NCBI RefSeq assembly: GCF_000699445.3
Contig: NC_067198.1
Location: 30,135,536-30,199,535, forward strand
Length of the DNA: 64,000 bases
Reading direction: 5' to 3'
Origin: Schistosoma haematobium
Taxonomy: Eukaryota > Platyhelminthes > Trematoda > Strigeidida > Schistosomatidae
Every line of letters begins with the position of its first letter. Position 1 is the first letter of the stretch. The translations under genes and the position numbers were made by a program. The notes beneath the pieces were generated by a model, which ran no database searches, was not told the DNA's origin, and saw only the letters and a list, made by a program, of their open reading frames with translations. Below, one piece after another: positions 31,525 through 43,700 of the stretch.

Positions 31525-33299
31525 GTACGAGTTATTTCATTCAAAATAAATGATTCTACCATTTACAATGGAAATATGAATCTTTCAAGGTAACGGAATT
31601 GTGTTGAATCTAATTTATTGAATGATCACTGATGATACAGATTTATATTACTTCATCACTAACCAGCTTCATAAACAATCAACAATGTTTCAAGTTTGAC
31701 CGTGAAATATATACATAAACTATTGGTGAAAATTGTAATGATGCATGAAAAAAAAGATTGTACTCCGTTTGCTAGTTTACATTTAATTATCTTAAAGTTA
31801 ATATTCATTTGATAGACTTAATTGTTAATGATATCAGTTTGTTTGTTATCTAAACTTTCAAAAAACTGGATTCTCGATTTCTACAAGTCAGAGAAACACA
31901 ATATGATTACTAATTGATTTAATGAACGAACATAGAGATCCTTAGGAAAGAATATTAACTTGCTTGTATTTACTAAGTACGCAAGCGCACAATAAAACAG
32001 GTTAAATTTTATTGTTTTTCTTAAATAGCAATTTACGTTGCAAACTATTGGGAAAGATGCTACAGGATAATCAAGAAATTCTTTTGCACCCTCTTTGTAG
32101 CTGATGAGTAATTTAAAGGAACTATTAACTTAGATTAATAAAAATGTATTTTATTGGATTACGGTTATACAATTTCATGACACCGTACTCAACGAGAAAC
32201 TGTACGGTCTAATATTTATCTTCTGTGTAGGGTGATTGGTGATTATTGCTGAAAAGTCTCAAATTTAAATGAAATAAATAATTTCTTCTGATTTTTACTT
32301 GTTTCCTAGATGATGTAAACTTATAATGAAAGCTTTTTTCGAACTGTTAAATAATAATCGCATTATCTTTAACAAGAAACATTTTATGACGTAGACAATT
32401 TCGTGAGATAGTATACTTTGCTTCTAACTTTTACCGAGTTTCTGTATCATTAGGAATTTTTCTTACATTTGAATCCTGCGCAGGACAGTAAATTAGTAAA
32501 ACGTCTCAAGACAGGACAATGTTTGTGTTTTATCTTGAACAAGGACTCAATTTCAGATGAATGTTTTGGAGTCCTTGACCAACACAAACGAAGAAGTTGA
32601 AAGAAACGGCAGAATGTTTATCTATGAGACCATATTAATGTGAATGATTGAAAAATTGATGTTAAGATAACCCAGTTGAAATAAAACGATAGGTCAGATT
32701 TGAGAAACTGACACTTTCAAACTTATGAAACAACTTGCCACAGTTGTCCATAGCTTATGATGCAGCAGCATGTTGTTCCTCAACGTATTGAAAAATTTAG
32801 AAACCAACGTATTTGTGAAATGGTTGACAGGTATTCTGAAGGAGCGGCAACTTGAACACGAGAGAAAAAGCGTGAAATGTAATAAGAACGCTTTATCCCA
32901 TGGTTCGTTTATCTGAAGAAAATCGAGAGTATTTATAGTATTTCGGATGACCTTGGGCTTCTGGAACCATAATAAACATAGCAGGAGAGGCGATCATCCA
33001 ATCAGAAATGGGACACTTGATCCTTCACAATCTTGGTGTTTCTGAGAAGTTTCTATTGAATGCTGATTGGATAAAATGTTTCACGACGATTTCAGTGCCC
33101 CTCTGGATTTTTTCGAGAAAAACTTCAGATCCCTGAAATAGTCATATATACACCTAATGAGAAATCTTAAACTACGACAAAACACCTATTGAGTGTTTTA
33201 TGGTTTAGTGATTTTTTACAGCAGATATCAAGCGATGAAAGCTAACTTGAAATTGAAAAATCTCCCAAAATGATAAATTGAATCGTTTAAAATTGTTTG
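31525..33299. other. Intergenic between POC5 and X1
   Basis: AT-rich, with no recognised gene or repeat. Confidence 0.4.
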
Positions 33300-36200
33300 G
33301 ATTATATTATTTAGGATAGTGGAATCCTAGATGCACCTATATTTCTGTCCTGGACACGTCATCTGAAAGAATCTGCATTTCAGTATTAAGATTCCCAGTG
33401 AAGTTCAATACCATGATAGCCACTACCCGTTCAAAAGGGATATTTATTAATAATTGTTCGAATAATATAGTGAGTAGAGTGTAATTCTGGTAATTAAATA
33501 GTCCACTAAACAAACCTAGGGGAGCTGAACCACATATTTCGTCGTTTATTCGTCATTATGTCACAAAAGTTGTTCTTTAATTATATTCTATTTTGGGATA
33601 TTTTCAATTTTCATACATTGATTAGACATACGAAAGTCAATTTTTCTAATAAAAAAAACTAGCGTGACCATTTTGCGTAAGCATTTTGATTACTATAAGT
33701 CCACTGTCGAGCACCAACGTAAATCTACGGCTTGTCAAGTTTGAGGATGATATGCTTCAAATATTGGTAAGTGTTCCACTAACAAACCAGTTGCAGGTGT
33801 TTTGTAAGCCTACCAACACCACAAACAAAATACAGACATTTATTGACTGCAGTTTTGGCAGTTGGTAATCAAGGTCAAACATAAAGAGCATCTAGATATT
33901 CAAGCATCTCCTACAGGTAGTAACGGGAAATATATATATATCAGTCACTAGCTTCCTGAATTGTTTGATTGAGTAAGAGAATACGACAAGAAGTGACAGA
34001 TTGAATGATACGACACACTGAGTAGATTCCTTGAACACGATGTCCGTAATACCGTATTTAAAAGCTAGTTATGATACAAAATAAATGTATATCAGGAGAA
34101 AATCGTAAATATATATTAGATTATTACAAGAGAATTGACTAATTGAGGTAATGCTAATAATACAAAACTAGGCTAGTCGACTTAAATCTATAGTCTGTCA
34201 AATACGGTTTTAAATGATTGAATTGAACAATCGCAACTGAAATATCTCAGTGCTATCGTTTCTTAGTATGATAAAGAAGTGTGGTGGCTCACAACTCTGA
34301 GAAGGCATCAGCATCTTTGAAGTGCCACACACGACTTACTGATGAGTATCAACAAGCAAAAACACCAAGTCTAAAGCTTCGATTACACTGGCATCATACT
34401 GTGATATCATTAGACGCAATGAGTCAATCCAGGTCAGTCAAACAATCACAACGTAGAACCTGGTGCGTATGTACATCGGTTCAAGTTGCCATATCCCATT
34501 AGCACAGAGAGATGAAACTGTCAGACCGAATCCCAGAATAGTAGAGGTAGTAACAGTGTCAATGATAACACGAAAGATCAGGCATCAAAGACACGACTCA
34601 AAGAGAAACTATACACTAGTGAAATGAAAAGAAAATAGTTATGAGGAATTTAGAATTTCAGGATTTGGGGAAAACAAAAAACGGATGCACCTGTGCAATT
34701 ACAAACGATATAAAGCCATGTCATTCAAAGTCTAATCATTAGTTATGATAATCACGAGGACTCCAACCGGATAATCTACACCTATCAACATAGCTAAGTC
34801 CAACTGTCAGTGACATCATGGACTAATGAAATATTTCGGTTTGGCCACCCTTGGCTTTCTTTCAACCTACTCCTACACCAGAAAACATCGCCCATCGAGG
34901 TAGGCGGTGATTAGGCATACGTAACACATGTCCCAACCACCTCAGTTGATGAAAATTTAATATCTCACCAATCTATTTCAAATCCTTACCTAGTACTCTA
35001 TTCACAACCCCGTCATAGCTTACTCCGTGGTCCTAAAATGCACAACCCTGACGAACACCGCTTGAAGCAACCAATTCCGATGACAGTTCGCCATCAGCTC
35101 TGACTCGACCAGTAGTGGTCAAGTGGAGAGTCTGTACAATGTTAGTATACTTATTTGGTACGCCTTTCAATGACAGACACTGCCACAGAACTTCATGATC
35201 AACGGAGTTGGACGCCGCCCTGAGGTCGAGGGATACAACTAGTCGGACATCAAAAAGTATGTCCATGATCCGGAATCTGAATATTCGGTCCATACATCCA
35301 CGTCCAAGTCTGAAAATGGCCTGGTTTTTCGGGTTCGCTCTAGTCAGACGTCGAAGTATTATTGAGGCTAATATTTTAGACACTATATTAGTTAAACTGA
35401 TTGTCATAAAAGGATTTTTGTCCTTCCTCATGGACTGGGACGATCAGCAGTCCAGACTGGTCAGATGGGATAACGTACACTTCCGAGACTCTAGTCAAGA
35501 TTTCAGTTAATCTAACTGCTAAAACTAGACTACCATCCTTAGAAATCTCAGGGGATAGTATTTAAGGCTCTGCCTTGCTTTAGATTACTTACAGTTTTTT
35601 CAACCTCAATAAGAGTTGGAAGACTTACATCAGTTTGCCAGATAGTGGGCAACTAAAGTGTGGCTGAAGACCAGTTGAACCATTCCCTAAAGTGTTCTGC
35701 ACATCGGTTCAATCTCCTGCATTGAGTGAATAACAGTCTCGTCTTCGTTTGAGATAGTTTCACTCACAATGGGATTCCCAATACCTGTTAACTTGATAAG
35801 TTTGCACAGTTGTCTACTGTCACGTATCGCTGCTGCCTTTTACATATCTGCTGCTTTCGTCACCGACCACTGTTTACGGTCATTTCACGCTTGACTAGCT
35901 CGGTCTCTAGTTATTCCTGAAATATATTCTGAACTTCTTAATCCTAAAATTGATCTTAAAGGAGTTTTCTTGTTGTGGCTTTTCTACATCCAGTAAGACA
36001 CAGATATATACGTGATCGAACTAGATCATGACCCAAGTCTAAACATGCGCTTCAAGATGAGCGAGTTTCCTATCGGGTCCCTCCAACAATGGTTAATGGC
36101 AATATAATCTGAGTCCATCGATGGTGGAGGTCGCCACGTCAGACGTCGTTTCTCCCTGTTTTAAGTTGATGTTTGTCAGAAATAGAATTATTTGAGCATA

Positions 36201-36830
36201 GTCGCGACATGCGGTCGCAATTATCTGTTCACTGACCTGTAGCATCGTCAGATCCGCTTTAGTGCCTCTTGGTTTGGCTTAATTTACCTACTTGATGATT
36301 AACGTTACCTACCACTATTACTACATCAGAGCGCTTAGCTTTTTGAGGGAGGTTGGACAGCTCTCTATAAAATTTATCCTTAAGTTCGAGCTGCAGTCAG
36401 TGGGAGCGTAGGTAGTGACAATCAGAATCTAACGGCGCATGTCCTTATCTTCTCGAATTCTAAATGTCCCGTATAGTCAGACAGCGAAAAAGCGATTATC
36501 TATTGGAATCCAATCTAACAGAGCCTGTTCTGTTTCTGAACTTAATAATATACCTATACCAGTGAGGTCCCGGGAAATAGCAGTTGGGTCTTCAGATACT
36601 CGAACAGTAAATCGTGTCGAGTTTTTACATTGACAAGTTGAGATCAAATGAACTGTGCTTAAATCCTGAATGTGCGTTTTGGAGACACATTATATTTCGA
36701 TGGCGCGAGATTTTAGAGTCCTAGCTAAAGAATCCGGTTGCATTATCTGGTATAAGTTTCAAACATTAAAAGCTCTAACATATAGTTTAGAGAAGGTTTC
36801 AAGAAACCGGCAGTAACATTTCATGAACTC
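33300..36830 (-). mobile_element. RTE-like non-LTR element X1, degenerate
   Basis: The element reads on the minus strand. An endonuclease fragment near 36640-36400 has GIGILLSSETEQALLDWIPI and TTYAPTDC. The RT core at 35431-35033 has [37 protein letters not shown] and SSGVRQGC. The frame is then cut by an internal deletion; a broken C-terminal region and a long 3' region follow. 34184-36140 is nearly identical to X2 (42579-44535). 33300-35880 is related, inverted, to X3. The identical 73-codon frames at 34281-34502 and in the two copies are in the 3' non-coding part. Confidence 0.8.
35033..35431 (-). pseudogene. Reverse transcriptase fragment of X1
   Basis: 132 codons covering RT motifs: [54 protein letters not shown] and SGVRQGC. 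The frame ends at an internal deletion right after GVRQGC, so the catalytic YADD region is missing. Confidence 0.85.
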
Positions 36831-37196
36831 AAATCATTAGTAGCGGTGGCGCGTGACGATAAAGATATATAAAAAGTTGTCCTTGGGGATGGTATGATTA
36901 TTATGAGGCGAGGGAGAGACTTAACTGTTAGGAAGATGATCTTGAGTGCTGATAGAATTGTGAGGGCGGTTGCAATTTCCGGTTGTCCAAACCGTGGAAG
37001 AATATTTCTTGTTAAGGGACCTGGGTTAGGTAGCTATGATCGGGAGTTGATGAACATGTATATCGTTGTAAAGTATCTATTTCAAACAAAATTACTTGTG
37101 CAAAAAACTTGAGAAGTATTACTGTGTACATGTTTAAAATTATAGTTTAGTAAGCAAAATAGATCTCGGAGTATATGTACAAAAAGCGTGTGAAAA
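36831..37196. other. Between X1 and the LARP7 3' end, no feature seen
   Basis: A 72-codon frame at 36894-37112 has no recognised motif. Confidence 0.35.
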
Positions 37197-37202
37197 TTTA
37201 TT
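37197..37202 (-). terminator. LARP7: Possible LARP7 polyadenylation signal overlapping the stop codon
   Basis: The minus strand reads GAATAAATT, so AATAAA includes the TAA stop (37200-37198). No other AATAAA was seen within about 200 bases downstream. Confidence 0.4.
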
Positions 37203-37767
37203 CATTGAATACAATATGCTTGTGATCAGTCTTATTACTTGGAGGTATACAATTAGTGAATGATGTAGGATGATGATCTGCAGATTTTTGTTTTTGACGT
37301 TTGTTTAATTGTGAAGTCCGATGACGTTCTCTAGCATTTAACTTAGATTTGATAATATTATCACAGTACGCCTGTTCACTAGGACCTTCAAGAATACGTG
37401 CTGTTACTCCATGAATTGTAGAAAGATTAACAGATTGTACCAATTTCAGAGCAGTTTTATTATTTTTCATTCGAATAAAAAGAGGAACAAATTCATCTGA
37501 CGAAAGTGATTCATTTAGATTAGTATTTGGTATTATACAACACCCGAATTGGTTAACAGAGTCCAATAGATTTTGGTTAGGGCTTGGGTCTACATGAGCA
37601 ACATCTTTTAAAAGATTACATGGAACAAGAAGATTTTTTTCTAGACTAATACGCAGACATCGAGCAGATGATAACTTCTTCAGTGTTATCAGTGTATCAC
37701 CAAGACCATCAGACAGATGTGTATTTGCTGAATCTCCTTTGGGAATCACTGCTGAAGGCCAATATAT
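37198..37767 (-). CDS. LARP7: LARP7 exon 6 (C-terminal RRM-like region, stop)
   Basis: Acceptor ttttttag|, phase 0. 189 codons plus stop, including [20 protein letters not shown] and a Lys/Arg-rich tail. Confidence 0.88.
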   Translation of the reverse strand: MYWPSAVIPKGDSANTHLSDGLGDTLITLKKLSSARCLRISLEKNLLVPCNLLKDVAHVDPSPNQNLLDSVNQFGCCIIPNTNLNESLSSDEFVPLFIRMKNNKTALKLVQSVNLSTIHGVTARILEGPSEQAYCDNIIKSKLNARERHRTSQLNKRQKQKSADHHPTSFTNCIPPSNKTDHKHIVFNE

Positions 37768-40700
37768 CTAAAAAAAAGTAACACAATCCATCATAGGAGT
37801 AATCACTGAATGAAATTTTGCACATCTCGAAAATAAGAAATAATATTTCTTTCAGTGTTTGATTATCGAGGGTATTCTATCAAAAAAGAATAAGTACGAA
37901 AATAAAATAAAGTCTCCAGAATTTTAGTTTAAAAAGGATTGTCAGAATCGGTACAGACGTGCAATTATTTAATAACTGTGACTGAAAATATATTGAAGTG
38001 TTACTTTTTACAGTCTGAGTGCATTCGCAATATCCGATATCTATTGATAGAATACATCTACTACTTTAACACAATCATTATAAAAGTAAATCGAATCAAT
38101 TTTTGGGGAGAAAACGGATTGATTAAGTGAGGATTACATGAATCGTATACACAAATTACGATCTTGAACATAAGAATAAGTACAAGTGAGAATGAAAAAT
38201 TTGCTAAATGATAAGCATGATATATGTTCACCACCTCTTGATAAAAATTTCAACGGAATTAGCACAGTATTAGCGCTATTCTCAAATAAGCATGACTGTT
38301 ACATTAAAGTGAAGCAATTATAGCGAAGTCCTTGCTGTCCGTCATCATTCTAATAGTAATATTAAAAAACGTGGTATCAGTTCACAAAGTTATTTATTGT
38401 TGATTTGAGCCATGTGAGTAGATGCAAGCTACTTGGTTAAGACTCGCACGATTATCATGACTGATGGTTGCAGACGCTGAGTAACTTGGTTCGGAATCAG
38501 TTGCAATGACATAATCCATATGTCTATCAATCCAGTGTCACGAGATTGCAAAGTAAAACGAAGCTATTTGATAAGAAGTATTATCAACGAGTTCGTTTAC
38601 TACTCTCTAACAGTATATTCTTTGAAATCTATGGGTAGATAATGAATCACTCCTTCAAAAGAAATACGGTTAATTATTGAGAAATAATACAGCTAACTAG
38701 CGAAGACAAAACAGACAAAAAAGAAACCTAACCTGAACAATGGAATTCGGAACAAAATTATTTGGAAGTGCTTTCGGTCTAGTTGAAGATTCATCTAAAC
38801 ATTTTACTGGCAGTGAATTTCGATTTATTTCAGAATCTATTTGATAACATTCTTTCTCTTCCATAGTGGCATCCTCATCATATTCATCATTGTTACTAAT
38901 ATTTTTGTTAGTCATTAATAATTCAGTTTTATGATGCATTCTTGCAATCCATGCTTGTTGCCACAGATAAAACTTTTGCTTCCAAAATATCCAATCAGAA
39001 TAACGAAATACACGTAGTTTAGATTGACACGGTTCATAAGTACGATTGTTTTTAACATAATTCAGTATAGCTTCTGTAGAGTTATCACCAAGTATAATTG
39101 AATAATCTAAGTATAAAGAAAAATTCCAATGAATAAAGCAAGATATACATAATACCTACTTATAACAATCACAGATGACATAAATGCAGGAAAATGAAAC
39201 AATTTTTTCTAGTGTTTAGCTACTGTAATCGGATTTATATGGTGGATAAAGAAGAACACTGTTCATATGTGACTTAACAACATTACATACATATCTAGAC
39301 CTTATCGGACCTTCTTCGACACCATGGTGCATCTGAGAAGACCATCAATATCATAAGGAATTCATACGACAGACCACACTGCAAGGTTGTGTATAGAAGA
39401 CAGCGGACAGATGCATTTCAAGTGAGGACCGGAGTCAGACAAGGCAGATTGCTCTCTCCCCTTCTCTTTCTTCTAGTGGTTGACTGGATAATGGAGACCT
39501 CCACATCGGAGAGAGCATGGAATACAATGGACAGCTAGGAACCAATTACACGACTTGAACCCCGCAGATGACCTGGCCCTTCTTCTATCTCAAGCACACC
39601 AACAAATGAAGATCGAGACAGCCAGTATAGCAGCAGCAGCAGCCTCTGCATCAATAGACCTCAACATACCCAAGAAAAATGGGAGATCCTCAAACACAAC
39701 ACGGGGAACACCAACTTAATCACACTTGATGGAGAAGCTCTGGAAGATTTGAAAACTTTCACGTACCAGGTCGGAAGTATCATCGACGAACAAGGAGTAT
39801 CGGATACAAACGTAAAGACAAGGATTGGCAAAGCATCAGCCGCATTCCTGCAGTTGAAGAATATATGGAACTCAAAATAACTGTCAACTAATATCAAAGT
39901 CAGAATGTTCAATACGAACGTCAAGACAATTCTATTGTACGGAGCTGAAACTTGGAGAACTACCACAACCATCATCAAAATCGTACAAGTATTTATTAAC
40001 AATTATCTACGCATGATACTTAGTTTCTGTTAACCGGATACCATCAGCAACAACCTACTGTGGGAGAGAACAAACCACTTTCCAACTGAATAGCAAATTG
40101 GGAAGACATTGGAAGTGGATAGGACATACATTACGGGAATCATCAAACTGCACCACAAGGCAAACGATAACTTGGAATCCTGAAGGGAAACGGGGAAGAG
40201 GAAGGCTGAAGAACACACTGCTTCGGGAATTCGAAGCAGATATCAAGAGGATGAATGGCAACTGGAAAGGATTTCCCAGAACAGAGTTGAATGGGGAGCG
40301 CTAGTGGGCAGCTTATGCTCCTCCATGAGGGGTAACAGGCGTAAGTAAGTAATAATTGCCATTTTGTCAATGGAAGCGTTAAACATGCAATGAATTTTAT
40401 GAATATTAAGATAATAATTAAATACTTTAATATATATTTCAGCTTACATTCCTTATCACATGGATTGCTAGCAGTGTATCCGACCTGACGTAAATGTTTG
40501 AACGCTGCAATAAGTTGTTTATTCTTTCGAGAGCAACAGCGCCAAATATGCCGTCTGGCTAACATTTGTTGAGGTGAAAAAGAAACTTTAGATGCAAGTC
40601 GTGGTTTCCATGCTGATTCCGGACACTCAGATACTTCATTTGTTTCTAATAAACATACAGATCATAAAAAGAATTAAGTAAATTGAAAAACACATGAAAA

Positions 40701-43700
40701 CGAAACTTTATTACAAAATAAAATAGTCATCAAACTACTTTGTATAAATTATATACTTAGTGCTTGTGGTTATCTAAACACTAATGTTCTTACCTTGAGA
40801 ATTATAAAAATGTTATGCTTCTTCCAAGGTATAATGATTAAACCATATTCAGATAAATAGTTTAGTTAATGCTTGCTTTCCTCAGGGTCAACCGTCAGAA
40901 AGGTAGTATGAAAAAACTATAATACATGTAGTGCGCACCAAGTAGTTAAAAACCAGTTTAACACGTGAGTATATGTATGACATTATGCAGGATTCGCGAC
41001 ATTAAGAGTGCTATCTGGACATTAAAGCCAACTGGTGGACAATATGCTTTGGAGATATGATCTAAGTAAAATTCTTATTAACAATACGAACTTAGGCCTA
41101 ACCACATACTCCATCCAAAACTTTTATCTGAGTGATTAAGCTGAGAGTAAATCACAGCTAGTCAGTCATGAGTTATAATCTTGATGAATACAGTTAATCT
41201 ATAATAAGAAATTCGTAGTGAATTTAGGAATAGAATTGCAAATGATGCCACTGTGAATAAAGCAATATTTTTGTATCTATTTGTTTTGTAAATAAGTTCA
41301 AATAATAAAACAATAACAAGATAAATGGTCACTCCACCGAAAGTCAAAGTTGGAAAACACAAGTGTTTTTTAACGATATTTGATAAAAATAAACGTCACA
41401 CTATTTATAAAAAAATATCAAGATATAGAGTGCGTGCAAATAGTCAAAAGGAAATTTTGAACCTAGGTTTCGTATGACTTGGCATATGTCAGAAAGACGT
41501 ACCAGCAATCTTGAGAACTGATGCTCCCCTGGCGGACTAGATTTCACATACAATAGATGAACAAGAACCTTTCAAAAATATCATCAGTGGTTTCCACCTT
41601 TTTTAATTTTTGAAGGGCATTTTGGAATATATCAACAAAGCTTTCGACCTCATTATTGGATTGGGGATGGAATAGAGGTGTTTGATATGATTGATTCTGT
41701 TGTGCCGACAAAATTCTGAGAAGATAGCAGAAGTAAACTGCGAAAAGGCTGAATAGTTGACATAGTTTTCTGACCGCGCAGTTTGCAGTTGGATGTTCCA
41801 TAAGGGAGATTTCTGGCCACTTGCTGTACGCATCAACTAACAAAAGTTAAGTTTGTCCATGAAGTGGACCAGAAAAGTCAGTTTATACACTGCAACGGTG
41901 ACTGTGATACTGACCATGGCTGCAGCTGATTTTCGTGGTGTTTTCGTTGCTAGTGAGCATTTGTTACACTAACGGGAGAGCTGCTTTAGTTGGATGTCTA
42001 AGTGCGGCCAGTATATATATAACTTCGTGGTAGAGCTATCATGCAATTTATCTCTGGTTTCCCTGTATGTAATTTTTCAACAAGTTTTAATACAATCTAT
42101 TTCTGACTAACATTATTCAACGAATAAACTGGATCACGTTTGAAAGCAAACAGTTGCTTCATCAAGGACAACAAGCATTCTTCACATAAAGTAAAAAAAA
42201 TTATTTCGAAAGAGACACAACTACAAAATGTTGAAAATAAACTACTTACCAGTAGGTTGCACGAGCCATTTTTCATTTTCCATGAAAACACACATGTGTT
42301 TAACAGCTTTTCTAGCAGATTTAGACATTCTGAATTCAACGAAAGCAAATCCTCGGAACGAATTAGAGTGATGATAACTAAAATTAACACAATTATATAT
42401 TATGTTATTTAGAAAATTTACTATTATGCAATCAATCATCGTATGGTATCATTGTTCACAACACATTTTCCATGAAGTCTTCAGTGCATTTCTTCGTTGG
42501 GTAATAAAAATATCACGTTGTATCACCTTCAGCACATCAAATTCTACCTTTATAGTGTGAACTCTCATTAGTTTATTTAAATCTATAGTTGGTCAAATAC
42601 GGTTTTAAATGATTGAATTGAACAATCGCAACTGAAATATCTCAGTGCTATCGTTTCTTAGTATGATAAAGAAGTGTGGTGGCTCACAACTCTGAGAAGG
42701 CATCAGCATCTTTGAAGTGCCACACACGACTTACTGATGAGTATCAACAAGCAAAAACACCAAGTCTAAAGCTTCGATTACACTGGCATCATACTGTGAT
42801 ATCATTAGACGCAATGAGTCAATCCAGGTCAGTCAAACAATCACAACGTAGAACCTGGTGCGTATGTACATCGGTTCAAGTTGCCATATCCCATTAGCAC
42901 AGAGAGATGAAACTGTCAGACCGAATCCCAGAATAGTAGAGGTAGTAACAGTGTCAATGATAACACGAAAGATCAGGCATCAAAGACACGACTCAAAGAG
43001 AAACTATACACTAGTGAAATGAAAAGAAAATAGTTATGAGGAATTTAGAATTTCAGGATTTGGGGAAAACAAAAAACGGATGCACCTGTGCAATTACAAA
43101 CGATATAAAGCCATGTCATTCAAAGTCTAATCATTAGTTATGATAATCACGAGGACTCCAACCGGATAATCTACACCTATCAACATAGCTAAGTCCAACT
43201 GTCAGTGACATCATGGACTAATGAAATATTTCGGTTTGGCCACCCTTGGCTTTCTTTCAACCTACTCCTACACCAGAAAACATCGCCCATCGAGGTAGGC
43301 GGTGATTAGGCATACGTAACACATGTCCCAACCACCTCAGTTGATGAAAATTTAATATCTCACCAATCTATTTCAAATCCTTACCTAGTACTCTATTCAC
43401 AACCCCGTCATAGCTTACTCCGTGGTCCTAAAATGCACAACCCTGACGAACACCGCTTGAAGCAACCAATTCCGATGACAGTTCGCCATCAGCTCTGACT
43501 CGACCAGTAGTGGTCAAGTGGAGAGTCTGTACAATGTTAGTATACTTATTTGGTACGCCTTTCAATGACAGACACTGCCACAGAACTTCATGATCAACGG
43601 AGTTGGACGCCGCCCTGAGGTCGAGGGATACAACTAGTCGGACATCAAAAAGTATGTCCATGATCCGGAATCTGAATATTCGGTCCATACATCCACGTCC

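Noticed and set aside
33686..33868. Identical 60-codon frame also at 63077-63259
   Set aside because: It is in the shared flank of X1 and X3, with no domain and no splice context.
34281..34502. Identical 73-codon frames here, at 42676-42897 and at 62442-62663
   Set aside because: They lie in the 3' non-coding part of X1, X2 and X3. Their identity reflects recent copying rather than selection.
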